From NCBI RefSeq assembly GCF_016808095.1, contig NC_068980.1, forward strand, positions 1,116,001-1,180,000: DNA of 64,000 nt, given 5' to 3'. Numbering within the stretch: position 1 is the first letter of the stretch; every line of letters starts with the position of its first letter. The translations under genes and the position numbers were made by a program. Under the pieces are notes generated by a model. That model searched no databases and was not told the origin of the DNA. It saw only the letters and a list, made by a program, of their open reading frames with translations. This document shows, one piece after another, positions 36,999 through 52,466 of the stretch. The DNA comes from Vigna angularis. Its lineage: Eukaryota > Streptophyta > Magnoliopsida > Fabales > Fabaceae.

Positions 36999-39900
36999 TA
37001 TGAGAAAACTAATTGGAAGGAATTGACTGACGCATGACAACTCAGAAACACATATAAAAACTTTAAAGAGAAGAAGACAATCATAGCCATAATTGAGCAA
37101 CATACACAAAGTGGAAATATCATATCAATTAATGTGAGCTTCTACCAATTTTTTCAATTATAATTTTTTATTTCCATTTTTTTAATAAAGAAATACACAT
37201 GGAAAATTTAATTATTAAATAAAAAAATCAGTAATGATAAATACAAAAATGTAAAAATGAGTGGATGGGAGTTTTTGTTCCTTCATTCATAATTATTCAT
37301 TTTGTATATATGAATCATTATTTTCAAGAAGAAAGCAGTAAAGTATTTTGGTATTTTGTGGTTACATTAGCCTTTACCTGTCCCCAGTACTTTCACAAAC
37401 ACTATTTTATCTTTTTTATATTGAAGAAATAAATTAGGAATATATTTTCCTTTTTATTTAGAATTTTCCTAAAATAAGACACGAAATAATAGTAAAAGGA
37501 TAAAATCTTAGATATTAGAAAATAATCATGTATGTATGACATCATGTGATGGGCCTGTTGTTCTTGTAATTGGTGATGACATGACATGCATTCACGGGAC
37601 ATGGGCTCGTGTATGTGCTCACAACATCACACATAACATACTCATTCATTCATTATAATAATTTAATTTTATGATAATACTCTCTCAACTCTTTACTTGC
37701 ACATGCACTTCACGTGGCTCAAACATGGTGAGGTCGGAATCGTTTGGGTCGCTACTGAACCGACACCTTATTTTATTTATCTTTTTTTCATTTACCTATA
37801 ATATAAAAATTTAAAGTTGGTAATAAACTTATATATATTTCCGCTGATATATTAATTTTTTTTTATTTATCAAATATTCAAAATTTAAATATTTTATACT
37901 TAAGTTTATATTATTTTTCTTTTTGGTCAGAAACTTTTTTGATTAATTTTTTATTAATCTGATCAATAAATTATTATTTTGACCGTCTTTTATATAATTA
38001 TTTTTATTTATTAAAATAAAATTTTACAGTTAATATAAAATAATATTATAGTTATAAATAATAAATTATTTTTATTGTTTGTTATTAAAAATGTATTTAA
38101 TAGAAAAAATGGGTTGAGATTTGTATCAATAATATCTATAACTATGTTTTTTAGTTATTATCGGTATTATTATTTAACATCTTTACAATTAAGATAATAC
38201 AATTTTGCATTATTAAGTAAGAATTCTAACGTTTGTTTAATATACAGAGACAAATAAATAAAATGAGAGGATAAAATATCAGCTACACCATTCAATTAAT
38301 TAAAAAAATTAAAATAAATGATTAAGTTAAAAAATATATAAAAAAATATTATTAAATAAAATATTAATTAAAAATACTTAAATTTATAACAATTTTATTA
38401 AAACTACATATAATTACAATTACAGTATGTAGTACAACTAAAAATGTCTAGATATTTCTTTATAACTTTCTTGATTTAGTTGATAAATTATTAATGTTAA
38501 GGATCAAAATGGTATGTTCCTTTCAGGGAATTTAATCAAAATTGAAGGCAATTTAATTTAGTTTTTTGCAGATTCAAAGTTAGTACGAGAATTCCTTGTC
38601 TGATGGTTCATTAATGCGACCTATAGATTTTTTTTTCGCATGACTTATAAAAAGGAATTAAGAGAAAAATTATAAAAACGCTATTTTTTAATAAATAAAT
38701 ATTTTTAATTGATTAAGGAGTTTTACAAGAAAAATACGTTAAAAAAATTAATTTCCTCTTAATTTAACTAGGAGTAAAAATACTATATATTATTTTCACT
38801 AAATTAATTGAAATATTAGATAATAAATTTTTAAGAAAGTTGTATTAAAACTAAACGTGAAAATCTTTAATTTAAAATGAACAATATAAATTTTTATCAA
38901 CAACCAAGTATTAGTTGCCTCTGAAAACTGATTCTTATCGATTATGGGAAAAATAATCTGCTAACAAATTTGAATATGTGAATAAAAAAAAATCATTTTA
39001 CATATGGACGGAAAATATAGATTTGTTTATTTCTCAAAGTAAATAAGTAAAAGTAGGAATAGATAATTGAGTGAGAGAAATTAGAATATTAAAAGAAACT
39101 TTTATGGACGTTATTTATATTCATTCGTTAAAGAAGCATAATTGAGTTTATTAATATTTATTTTCTGTTAATTTTTCGTTAAAAAATTCTATTGAGTGTA
39201 GAATTGCTTTTTATTTATTTAAGGATTCTATAATTTGATTTTTACTGTCAATAGAGTTAGATAATTGTTGTTTTTTTTTTCTTTTACAGACATTTTTCAA
39301 TAAAATTTTATTTAAAAATATTTAAATTTATAAGATATTTAAATTAATTAAGTCTTATTAACATTGATATTCAAAATAAAATCATTCAAAAATAGAAATA
39401 TAAACACAATTATAGAGAAAATTCAATTAAATAGAATATTCTGAAGAATTTAATGTACACATATTTAAATCAAAATAATTATAGAAAAATTCACACATAA
39501 GTAAATATAACTTAATTAGTTAATATGATTTTTTTTTCGTACACTCAATAATTTTATATTTCTTAATTAGAAGTTGATTTCAATAGCACTTTAAATATAT
39601 ATATTTTTTCAATTATATGAAATATCTTTTAAAAATAAAATTGTGATAGAATTTTAAATTTTATAACAAAAAATACTTCATATGTAATTATTGATCTTAA
39701 CTATGTAATTAAAAGAATTTGAAATCTTAATAATTTTCAAAACAAAATATGAATTAAATATATAAAATAAGTCGTGACAAGAATCACATCTAGTTTGGCG
39801 TGCATATTCAAAAGACAAGGATTGTTGGTACTTTCTTACGTTAAAGATTATGACAAGCCTAATTGAAGCACGATAAACAATTTGAATTTATTTAAAATCG

Positions 39901-42002
39901 TGGCTTTTTCTTTTCATAAGATTCTACCTTAGACTTTTGAATGGAAAGAAAAGGGTGGCTTTTGCAACATTGGTTGAATCTCTTGCAATATCTCAAATCA
40001 AAGTTTGTTATATATTATGGTGTGTGCTTATGGATTACAGAATCCAAATTCATCTCAAACAATCATTAACATATTGTTAGTGACTTTTAAGAGATTCGGA
40101 AAAACAATCATAATGCATAATCAAATTTTATAATATCATAATGTCAAAGAATGTACTTTTTTTTAAAGATTATGATGACTAATTAAGATGTAGGATGAGT
40201 CAATTATATGACATTAATTCTTACCTAAATTAATTTTGATATAACCAATCGAATGTAGTTTGGTTCCGTAAGGTTACTTCTTTATTCTTGTTGTATGAAA
40301 GTTTTTTTCTTTTGTTTTGTTTCTATCTTTTTCTTGTCTTTTTCCCATGAAAAGAAAAGCTAGGAAATACCTAAGATCTAGGAACAAATAGGACACGTTA
40401 AACAAGGAAATCAAACCCATGCTCCCTCATTTTAACGATCAGGAAAATTTCATTTGGAATCTTGTTTTCATCATGTTAATTCTTTTGTTTATAAAATTCT
40501 ACTGTACCATTGTACTAAGTTCAATCCATTATAAATATTTAATGAACCGGTCGAACGGATAAAATGAATCGAATCGTTGATTCTAAATAATAATTAGAAT
40601 TTTTTATGTTTATTTTAAGACAAAACATGATTAATACTAGTTTTGGTAATTAAATTGACATTAATTTAAAATGGATTCTGAAATCTATAAATATGATAGG
40701 TTAATTATATTTAATATATATTTATTGTTAGATTATAAATCTTTGGTGACTTTGACATTATAATACTTTTTGTAGATAACCCTTCCTACAACGAAACGAA
40801 GGACGAACAATAACATGTGTAAGAAGTTGAACAAATAAAAATTAAAAGATGACTAACCTCGATCCCATAAACCGAAACAAAAATTAATTATTGTTATTTT
40901 TCATACTTTCTTATAACTTTTCATAATTTATAGAACTTTCGTATAATTTTTATTTTTAATAATAAGTTAAAAGGAATCTATTTCAAAATATCTTAATTAT
41001 TGTAAACTTTCTCATGTGTATTTAATTTCTACCTGCGGATAAAAAAACACATCTATTAGAAAAATTTCAGCTGTACTATGTTTGATTATCGTGAATTGTG
41101 TGAAAAACTCTTTTCAGATCTTGCATGCAGTGCTTGTCCATATGGAGTCATGTTTGTGAAAATGTCTAAGGGCTATTGTTCAAAGAGTATAACCTAATAA
41201 TACAGTGAATGTGTATTAATTATTCTACTATTATTTAGAACAAAAACGTGTGGAGTACTAGGATGTTTATGTTTGGAGATATTCGGTTTTGTTTAGCTTT
41301 CTACTCGCAGGAAATGATTTTGATGAAGAAAGTAGCACCATAAAAGCAAGATTCTTTATGTTTCAACATAACTGGGTGGCATCTTCCTCATATATGCATT
41401 CGTAAGCCTATGCACTATCTACAAAAGTATATGCTTATTAGGATTCATAAGCCTATGCTATCATGTTATGTTAAAAAAAAAATAAACACTATATCGTATA
41501 AAATATTTGTTTTTGTTTTTTACTTATATTTATCTTCAGAATATTAACCAAAAACTGATTAATCACGTGGTGATCATGGAGTGATTATGGTATAAGTGCT
41601 TTCCTCTTGAATCTAGGTCAAACATTATTTTCATTCATCTTGATAATGACAAATGCAATCGCAAATTGCTATTATTACTATGATGAATTTGTAAATTTAT
41701 AATGATCAATACTGTATTCAACCATATATTGTTGGGATTTATTTTCGATAATTATCAAGAAAATTATATCAATAACTATTTAATTTAGTTAAAATTGAAA
41801 ATAAAGTTGTGATAAGTGAAAAATAACAAGAAAGAAGGAAGAAAGTTTATATGCATGGATCTCCACAGCTACTTAAAAAAATGAATATATTGATAAAAAC
41901 TAAATAAAAAATATTGGAATTTATGAAGAATATAAAACTTAATTAGAAAAAAAAAATTATGATAGGAAGAAAAAGACATGAACTCGCTTACCTGAATACC
42001 AC

Positions 42003-42203
42003 TGTTGGGTCTATCGAGGAGAAAGTTTCATGTGGATTACACAAATACTAATAACATCTGAACCAACTATATAAAGGATCGATATCACTCTTTACTCAAA
42101 ACCTTAAGACAATGGGTTAACGAGTCTTTCACCTTTATATATTTTTCTACTTTCTTATTTATATCTAATGTGATACTTGGACTTACACTTGTATTTTCCG
42201 ACA
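42003..42203 (+). repeat. 200-bp LTR-like dispersed repeat, copy 1
   Basis: Starts TGTTGGGTCTATCGAGGAGA and ends TTTTCCGACA (TG...CA ends). The word AATAC occurs at 41995-41999 and again directly after the end (42204-42208), which could be a 5-bp target duplication if the true start lies a few bases upstream. A diverged relative is at 60216-60408. Probably a solo LTR of a small retroelement. Confidence 0.55.
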
Positions 42204-45112
42204 AATACAAGTTATGTTTGAAAAGTAGTGAATGAGTAGTGTATATGTGAAGCATTATGAGATGAATGTTGTTGTTCTAAAAAGGTACAAGAAAACCGAA
42301 TATCATAAATTAGTGTCGTGGCTAAACAGATGACGGCAGAGACAAAGGCATCTTTCATATGATAACACATAGCATCAAGGTACACTAATGGAGAAGCAAC
42401 TCTTACATAATTCTAGGCTTTTCTTTCTAATTTCTCACTCATTCATCACAACACAACACCAATGCTAACAACACAACAAACAATGGTGGAGACAAGACTC
42501 AGTATAATTATTGCACGTGTTTCCTTCAAACTGGACCCTCATATGCCTACTCATTTTACATCTGTTGCTTTTAAACTCAAACTTTAAAAATTCAGAAATC
42601 TTTTCTTCTTCTTCACCATTATCATAAAATATAATATGTATCAACCAAATTAAAATCCAATTAAAATGGAAGAAAATGAATGATAATATCTATTAGTGTT
42701 GAAAAAAGTGTGAATTTAAATCTTATATTAAAGTATTGAAACACTATATACCATTATCATTAATTAATTGTCTTAATATTTTGAATGAAAAGTAAATATC
42801 AATCTTTTATTTGATTAACTGAAGTATCGTTAATTTTCTGTTTCTTCAATAAATTTTCTTTCTCAATAAATCTAACAAGTGGTTAAGATGTGGTTAAGAT
42901 TTTAGATTGAGAACCTAATCATTAGAGTATATCTAATATAAGTTTATCCTTGAAAAAGATAGTTTCAAAATTGAATTTGTATTGATTAATTATAATATTG
43001 ATAACAATAACGATTAAACTTTTTGCATAGGTTCTTAAAATTCAGATATTCATGCACGTTCAATTAATTATACTGTAATGTTCAGTTTTAAGTTTCAACA
43101 ACATAAAACCACGTCCAATAATACTACAAATTATTCTTTTAATTGAAAATAATATGTTAATTTTTCATAAAAAAATGGGGTTACATCAAACATTTGTATT
43201 GGTCCGGATATGAACTCCTTTTTTTGCGTGATTTTACCTTTTTTTTTAAGTCAAATGAATGATTTATATTGTTCAAAAGTTAAATCAATGCAAAGTTTTC
43301 GGTCAAATGATTGATTCGGTTCAATTTTCAGATCAATGATTAGGCATTTAAGTTAAATTAAAGGTGAGTTTTCTTTTTTCTTTTTCTAAAAAGATTCCTT
43401 CACGTTCAGTTATTCTTTAAACTATTAGTATATTATTTTAATTATTTTGTTTGTAATTTAGATTATTTTTAAACTAACTATTTGCAGGCCAAACTTTTCC
43501 CTTCGTATAAGTGAAGGCATTATTGTGCTATTTCTAAAGTTGGGATTACATTTATATAGGCTAAGTAGTCATTTCATTTTAATTTTAAAAGTGAATTAAA
43601 ATATTTTTCACAAATACGTTTTTTTATAATAAAATTCTTTTTTTAAACACAATTGATCGATCATTTTATTTCGGTATTTCTATAAAAGAATTATAGATTT
43701 CCATAATTTTGTGAAAAATTACCTAAGTTTGGTAGCTTTATGAGTAAGGGTTCCACTCAACTATAGCACTATAGGTTGGTGATATTGCATTGCATTTTAG
43801 TGAATAAGTTATATATGGATGACAAAACATAATAAGAAAAGGTGTAATGGTCCAAAATGTACTTGAAATGAAATTTGAAACATCAATGTTGGGCTTCGTG
43901 GGTTTGGCTTCTCTACTATTGTGTTTGTTTACCCCAAAACCGTGATATGTCAGTTCGGAACAATACGTTTCTGCGTTATTGAAGACCGAAGATTATTGTG
44001 ATGCTTCTCACTCTACTTTGATGAAAAGTTAGATCAACATTGACAAGAGATATAATTTCACTCACAACTCACTAATCAAATTTCAAGGACGTCACAGTTG
44101 CACTTCTTCTGTCTATCATTCTATCCTCACTAAATCTATACACAAAAAAAACTTATTTATAATATTTGCCTCTCTTATGTGTACATAATATCTTTTTATA
44201 CATTTCTAAAATAAATTATTGAACCATATATTACATAAAAAAAATTGAATTGTATATTACATATTTGAAAGTGTTAGAAAATATTAGTAAATCTAAGTTT
44301 TAACTGAATAAAAATTAGAAAGATGAATTTTATATAAGAATTAAAACTATAAAGTCATTGTCTTAAAGTGATTCTATAGTATGTCAAGATTGACTTGGAA
44401 TGCTGAGAGAATAGAATGATTGTCCTTAAATGAGGGATAATGCTAAAAACGATTACATTAAACATAAGTATGACAGTTGACCTATGCGAAGTAAAGAAAA
44501 AACTTTGACTTATATTTAAAGTCAGAAGAATGGATCAAGAAAAAGAGTTGACTTCAACCCCACAAACCGAAACAATGGTGTTATTCCCTTATGTGGGGTG
44601 AAACTCTGACTCGTTGGTGTTATGTCTTCTTAGTAAAAATAAGAAATTTAAACATTATATAAGAATAAATACTCATATATTCATTGTCTTAAAATGATTT
44701 AATTCCTTAAGTGAAGTTGAACTTATATTTCGTTAATGTTGTATCTTTTTGATAGTTTTTCCTAAAATGATTTCTGTAGTGATAGAAGAGATTGTGAGAG
44801 TGACCTTGACATATGAATAAGTGATTGTTGTTGGCAAAGGGAGTTTAGACAACTACCAACTTGTATGAATAATAGATATTACTTTGATGCTTGCAATTCT
44901 AATATAGATCAATTTCAAGGATTGATTCTGGTGCTTTCAAGTATTTCATGTAAAAGTATATTTGTATAGTACACAATGTTCTCAAAGTTGAAGTTCTTTA
45001 GAGGCATATCAGAAAATGATAATTCATGGCACATTTTGTTGCACCCCTTCTAAACCTGAAAATCGAAATCATCCATCCAGAGAATGCAAGATTTGTAGTT
45101 AAAAAAAAGTGT

Positions 45113-47258
<2,146 letters not shown>

Positions 47259-48534
47259 TTTTAATTTTTTTTCATTTCACACCAACAATGATGTTTTCTT
47301 CTTCATTTCATCTGGGTTCGTTCTTTCATCGTGAGGTTAGCATTACTCTGTGTCTGTGTGGGAAGGGTAGGGTAGGATCGGATTTGGAGTGGTTGGCGTT
47401 GGCTGCTGGTAACGGAATGGACCCACCACCACCCAACAAGCTTGGCATTTCCATCTCAATTTTTGAACCACTATCACTATCACTGTCAATTCCAGCGCCG
47501 CCACCTTCCACCAACTCCTTTTCATTTTCTTTACTTTTAACTTAGTTAATCGATAATACCCGTTCTTGTATGATCTATTGTAGCGAACCTTAGCTGAAAG
47601 TGAAAGTGAAAGGCTAGTTTTCACACCAAACGAATTGTAATGTTTGATATGGGATCAAATAATCAGTGCTATATCTATCTGTTGTTACGCTTGATGCGAA
47701 TATAATGTTGAGGTTGCTTGAAGTATGGACTGACAGTTCCCAAATTGAAGCGACAACAACCAACCAGTTCTAACAACCAATGACTAATGGTGCAAATTGT
47801 TTGTTGTTGCATTAAGTTAACGAATGAGCATGGCAAAATGTGGTAATTAATCACGATAAAACAAGAGAGACAGAGGACAACGGAAGTGTTTCTATGGTCA
47901 AATTTTAATTACTACTGTTTGCTTCTACATCGTGTGTCAGATCTAAAGAATAGTATAACTTAATATTACGATGAATGTGTTCATAAACTGGGTAGTATAT
48001 ATGTTAGAGCAACAAAAGAAAATAATATATCAAGATTCAAGATAGAGCCATTACAGACAGCACATTCAAGTGTACAAATAGGTGACTGATAAAATGGAAG
48101 ACAATTGAGGAGTTATAAGTTAGAAGTTCTAAGACCACAAATCCACCACAACCATTCTGCTGTAAATCTCTTATTTGTGAAGGATGGATAAAATAAATTT
48201 CCATAAAGCTTTAAAAAACAAGAAGGGTCATTCTTGCTTGTTGGGTCAGATTTAATGATAGTTAGATCAATCAGACAAATTTCTATGAAAAAAGTGCATG
48301 CATGCATTTGAAGCCAATGTTTTGAAATATATCAGAATGAAAATAATTAAAACTTGCAATCCCACAACTTGACCGGGTAGAAAGTAAATCCTCCATTTAT
48401 TCAAAATTCATCAGTTGCAAACTTGCTACATTGGCAAGTGAAATTTCTTTCTATTGATATCTACTGGTGTTTTTGTTTTTCCACTATGGAGGCTTGGTTT
48501 GCTTGGGAAGGGGATGTTCTATGATTAATCTCAG
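47259..48534. other. Katanin promoter and aminotransferase 3' flank
   Basis: About 1.3 kb between the katanin start and the end of the aminotransferase coding region. The katanin-proximal part (47300-47520) is mildly GC-rich and probably holds promoter and 5' UTR. The rest is AT-rich and would include the aminotransferase 3' UTR. No gene is supported. Confidence 0.5.
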
Positions 48535-51500
48535 TTACTGACGCAGTCCATCTCTAACCAATTCTTCTAAGCCTTTCTTGAGTCTTTCTGCAGCAGCTCT
48601 GCAATCATTCTCTGTCAAGCCTCCAAACGAAATTCTAAGATTGCCAGGACAACCACATGCTTTTCCTGGGATTACTGCAACACCATGCTTGTTAGCGAGC
48701 CAGCGAACAACATCAAAATCATCGTAGGCATTTGCATGTGGGAGCTTCGCCCAGAGGTATATGGCACCCTCTCCTCCTTTAACAGAACCCTCTCCAAGGG
48801 GAGAGAGAGCTTCTAAAACAATTTCTTTGTTCTTGTCAAGACTTTTTACCCGGTCTACAACCCACTGAGGACCCAGTTCCAGTGAATACAGGGCAAGATA
48901 CTGTGATAATATTGAAGCACAGATGGGAATGTTGTCTTGAACTTTGAGAAGTTGTTCAGCAAAGTTTTCTACTTCAGAGGGGTACGCTATCTGCAATAAT
49001 CAGCTATTAGGACAGACTAGGCAGTGCTGATCTATTAACACTACTTTTATGAAGTTTGCAACTGAAAGTGTAACTACTAGGCAGCACAAAACAAAAATCG
49101 ATGGAATACTATACTACAACATAAAGTACTGATCAATACCAAAACTATAAAAGGACTACTTACATATCCAACCCGCCATCCCATCATTCCATATGCTTTT
49201 GAGAATGAGAAAACATTAACAATATGATCTCCCTCAATACAAGAATGTTTCAGACCATCGTACATAAAATACCTGCACGCAAAATTAATCTGTTTATATA
49301 CTCTATTTTTGAAACATGAACTTGTAACTCAGTCGATAAGATTCAGAGAATTGTAGAATTGTCGTAGGTGGTCATAGTTAGAGAAGAAGACTGCAGGTAG
49401 GATCTCATATGGATTTTGTACAAGAGAGGCTGACTACAATATAAGTGAAACAGATTAAAAAGTGATTTTAAATGGTAAATGACAGAAAAACTAGTAAAAA
49501 AATTAGGAATTATCTTGATCAAATGCCTATAACCAACTAATTAAAAGGTTAGCAGAACAACAAAAAGTTTTTGTTTTCTTTCTTTTCATAATTAAAGAAA
49601 ATAATGTGATAAAGTCTACTAGCACAGCAAGTTTAAAAGGCTTACTCGTATGTATTATCAACAATAAGCCAAGAGCCAGCCTTCTTGCACAGATCTGAAA
49701 TCCTCTGATCAAATAAGAGAAAATACTGACTCAGAAATTTTATAGTTTTTTTAAAAGAATAGCATAATGGTCAATCAACATATTCTTTGGGAATTCTGTT
49801 GATGTCAAATCAGCCATACTGGCAACACAAAAAGATTAAAAATGTAGCACATCTAAAATCATAGTAGCTGTTGATATATTAGAAGAGAAGGTGGGGAGGA
49901 CAGAAAAACCTTTAAAAGGGGCTCTGGAATGTAGGTTCCAGTTGGATTGCCTGGATTTACAACAGTTACAAGCTTTGGAGCTGGTTTAGTTTCAGATAAT
50001 ATTTTTTCCAACCAATCTGAAAATCAAGACATTTCTCATAAATAGCCTTAAAAACAACATAGAAAGCAACAAGATCATGCAGCTTCTTACCTGCATCAGG
50101 ATGAAGTGTGTCTGGGCTACCAGGACCAACTAGTATATTGGTAACACCAGTCATCTGGAAGGACATGTACGCATTGAAGTAGTATGGAGCAAACAGAACC
50201 ACGGAGTCATCCGGATCACACAGAGTAAGAACTAGATTTACAAATGCCTGTATTTGTTGGAATAGAATGAGTTACCACGGATTTTTTAGATTGGCACTGT
50301 TGAAAGCTCAAACTCAAAGAGATCGAAGAGCATAAAATTAACGGGCAACAAGTCATAGAAAATATAAACTGTTATGCTAATCCAGTCAACAGTTATTGTC
50401 TCCACAAGAACAAAAAACATGCTAGTCCTATCAGACATATCCTTTAAAATGTTTTTTGAGCTTCAGGAAGGAGAAGTAACAACACCATAATGGTTATAGA
50501 TGAAATTTTGCATAAGAAAGGCTAAATTTAAATTGTTATGAAGAACTGAAATTGAAGCTGGAATGCTAAAGCTTCATCTTTTCAGAAACTGTTAGCTTTT
50601 CTAGGATATAACAAAATAATGAACATAAAACAAAATTTACAGTATTGATAACCTCACCTGATTCGCCCCTGATGTAACCATTACCGAAGATTTGTGCAAA
50701 TTATTTTCATCACGCAACTACATCAACGTGATAAAAACGAATTAGTTAATTCATTGGTCACCAAGATCCAAATTTCATATAGCAAAATAATTTATCAGAA
50801 CAGTAAGATACAACTCGACTTGTAGTGAAAGCAACTAAGTTCCTATTTTATTTAGTTTTCTGTTGCTTGTACGTAATCCTAGTGACTACAATTCCATTTC
50901 AAGTTTTGAAATAACACTGGTTGGAGGAGGTTTTCACAGCAATTCCATTTTCTTTTTGAGATATTTTTTCTGTGTTGATACAGTTTTCAGGCAACCATAA
51001 CATTTACACAATATAAAATTTCTATTATCCCAAATGACATCACAAGTTGTCGTGCGGACAGTACAGTAGTCTGTGATCTACATATAATCAACTTCAACTA
51101 CAGGTAAAGGAAAACAGTGCATATTACTTAGTATAAAGAATAAAGTTAATCATCCTTAAACAAAACAAAACAACTATCACAATCCATTGTGTAAAATGCT
51201 TCGGATTGTCCAATTCAACTGCTACAAATGACATTCTATGGGTTTCAACATGGATGCAAGCCTCGAGCTCTGATCAATTGAAGAACTTCAAACAAATAAC
51301 TTGATTTTCCAAATTCCCACTAGTACAGAATACAGATTGCACGAAAAAATTATACCATTTACCTTTTTAATCAAAGCTGCTCTGAGTTCAGGAATACCTT
51401 CATCATTACCATATCGACTGACTATAGGATCAGATACAAGTTCTTTCACCTTTTTCAAAGCTTGCTCGGGAGGTTGCCAATGAACCACTCCCTACAGTAC

Positions 51501-52466
51501 ATATTTTTAACAAAATCCATTACAAATTGCAGCTAAGGAGCAAACAACAATACATTAAAATCAAAAGAATTCTAGTGGTCACTAGTCAGAGCAATATAAT
51601 TTAAAAGCTGATGGACAAACTTCAGTTGATTATTAAATGCGTTGAACCAAAATCAGATGCATAATCAAAACCACATGGCCTCCAGTTTAGCTCACAATCC
51701 TATAAAAGTAAGCTACATCACATAAATCAGGCCCTAAATTCAGCTTGAAATCCACCTTTGGATATTGAGGTCATAATTCACATTCAAATAGAGCAAGAAA
51801 ACCAAAACTATAATTCTGTTCATCTCGTTTCCTGTTTCAACTAAAAAATGTTGTGGCTCGGCCATTTTGTAGATCAAGAAGGAAGCAGATTTATAAAACA
51901 GTCCCCCAAACATTTTAAGGCCGTGCCCATAATCATCATTTACAGTTTACTAAAACGAACAAACCCATCTAACGCGCACCAAAACAAGTCCCAATTCGTA
52001 AATAGTAGAAAATAAAACTGTTCTCACTTCTCAATCTTTCTCCAAATCATACCAAACTCCCAAGCAAGTTAAACTAATGTATAATCAAACATTGAAAACC
52101 CCCATCCCCTTCTCCGAGTTCCTCGCAAAAATCACCAAGGGGTTAGATTAATTTCTATAAACAAGCATTAATGGGAGAGAAGAAAAAGACCTGGGCCAAA
52201 GACACAGCATTTTTAGATCCTCGGATCAGTTCCTGCATCTGCAAACACACAGACACCAACAACCTTGGTTATCAAAAACATTTTATTCTCAAATCAAACC
52301 AAACCAAACATCATCACTCCAAAAGACAAACATACCCATTGGAAGGGATCAAATTCCAATGAAGAAAGAAATGACACGAGAGTGAGTACTGAGTACTTAG
52401 TACCTGAACCATAACGGGCATCTCAGTTTCCAAGGCCCTCCTTGAAAGCTTCAAGAGCGAACTCAT
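48535..52466 (-). CDS. VAS1: VAS1/ISS1-type aromatic aminotransferase, complete, 395 aa
   Basis: PLP-dependent fold-type-I class I/II aminotransferase. The Arabidopsis homologue VAS1/ISS1 (AT1G80360) returns indole-3-pyruvate to tryptophan with methionine as amino donor, lowering auxin and ethylene precursors together. Nine exons: 52466-52404, 52238-52191, 51491-51363, 50717-50658, 50247-50091, 50016-49910, 49704-49646, 49272-49164, 48990-48535; phases agree and give 395 aa, the family length. PLP contacts: NPGNPTGTY loop, D204 and Y207 in VDNTYE, catalytic K233 in FSFSKAYGMMGWR, and carboxylate-binding R363 in RISFGG. The start MSSLLKLSRRALETEMPVM was preferred over an in-frame ATG 30 bp upstream, because LSRR...MPVM is the conserved N-terminus. 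Probably cytosolic, since no targeting peptide is seen. Confidence 0.95.

Larger units (their letters stand above)
35729..45112. other. Gene-poor AT-rich stretch between GA3ox and katanin
   Basis: About 9.4 kb with no supportable gene. Listed inside it are a 23-bp tandem duplication and a 200-bp dispersed repeat. Blocks around 44330-44420 and 44640-44700 share words such as ATTCATTGTCTTAAAATGATT and may be repeat relics. The rest is highly AT-rich. Confidence 0.6.

Noticed and set aside
37402..37602. 66-codon minus-strand frame (MSRECMSCHHQLQEQQ...)
   Set aside because: Short, isolated, ends in AT-rich poly-Ile/Lys sequence; no sign of selection can be seen.
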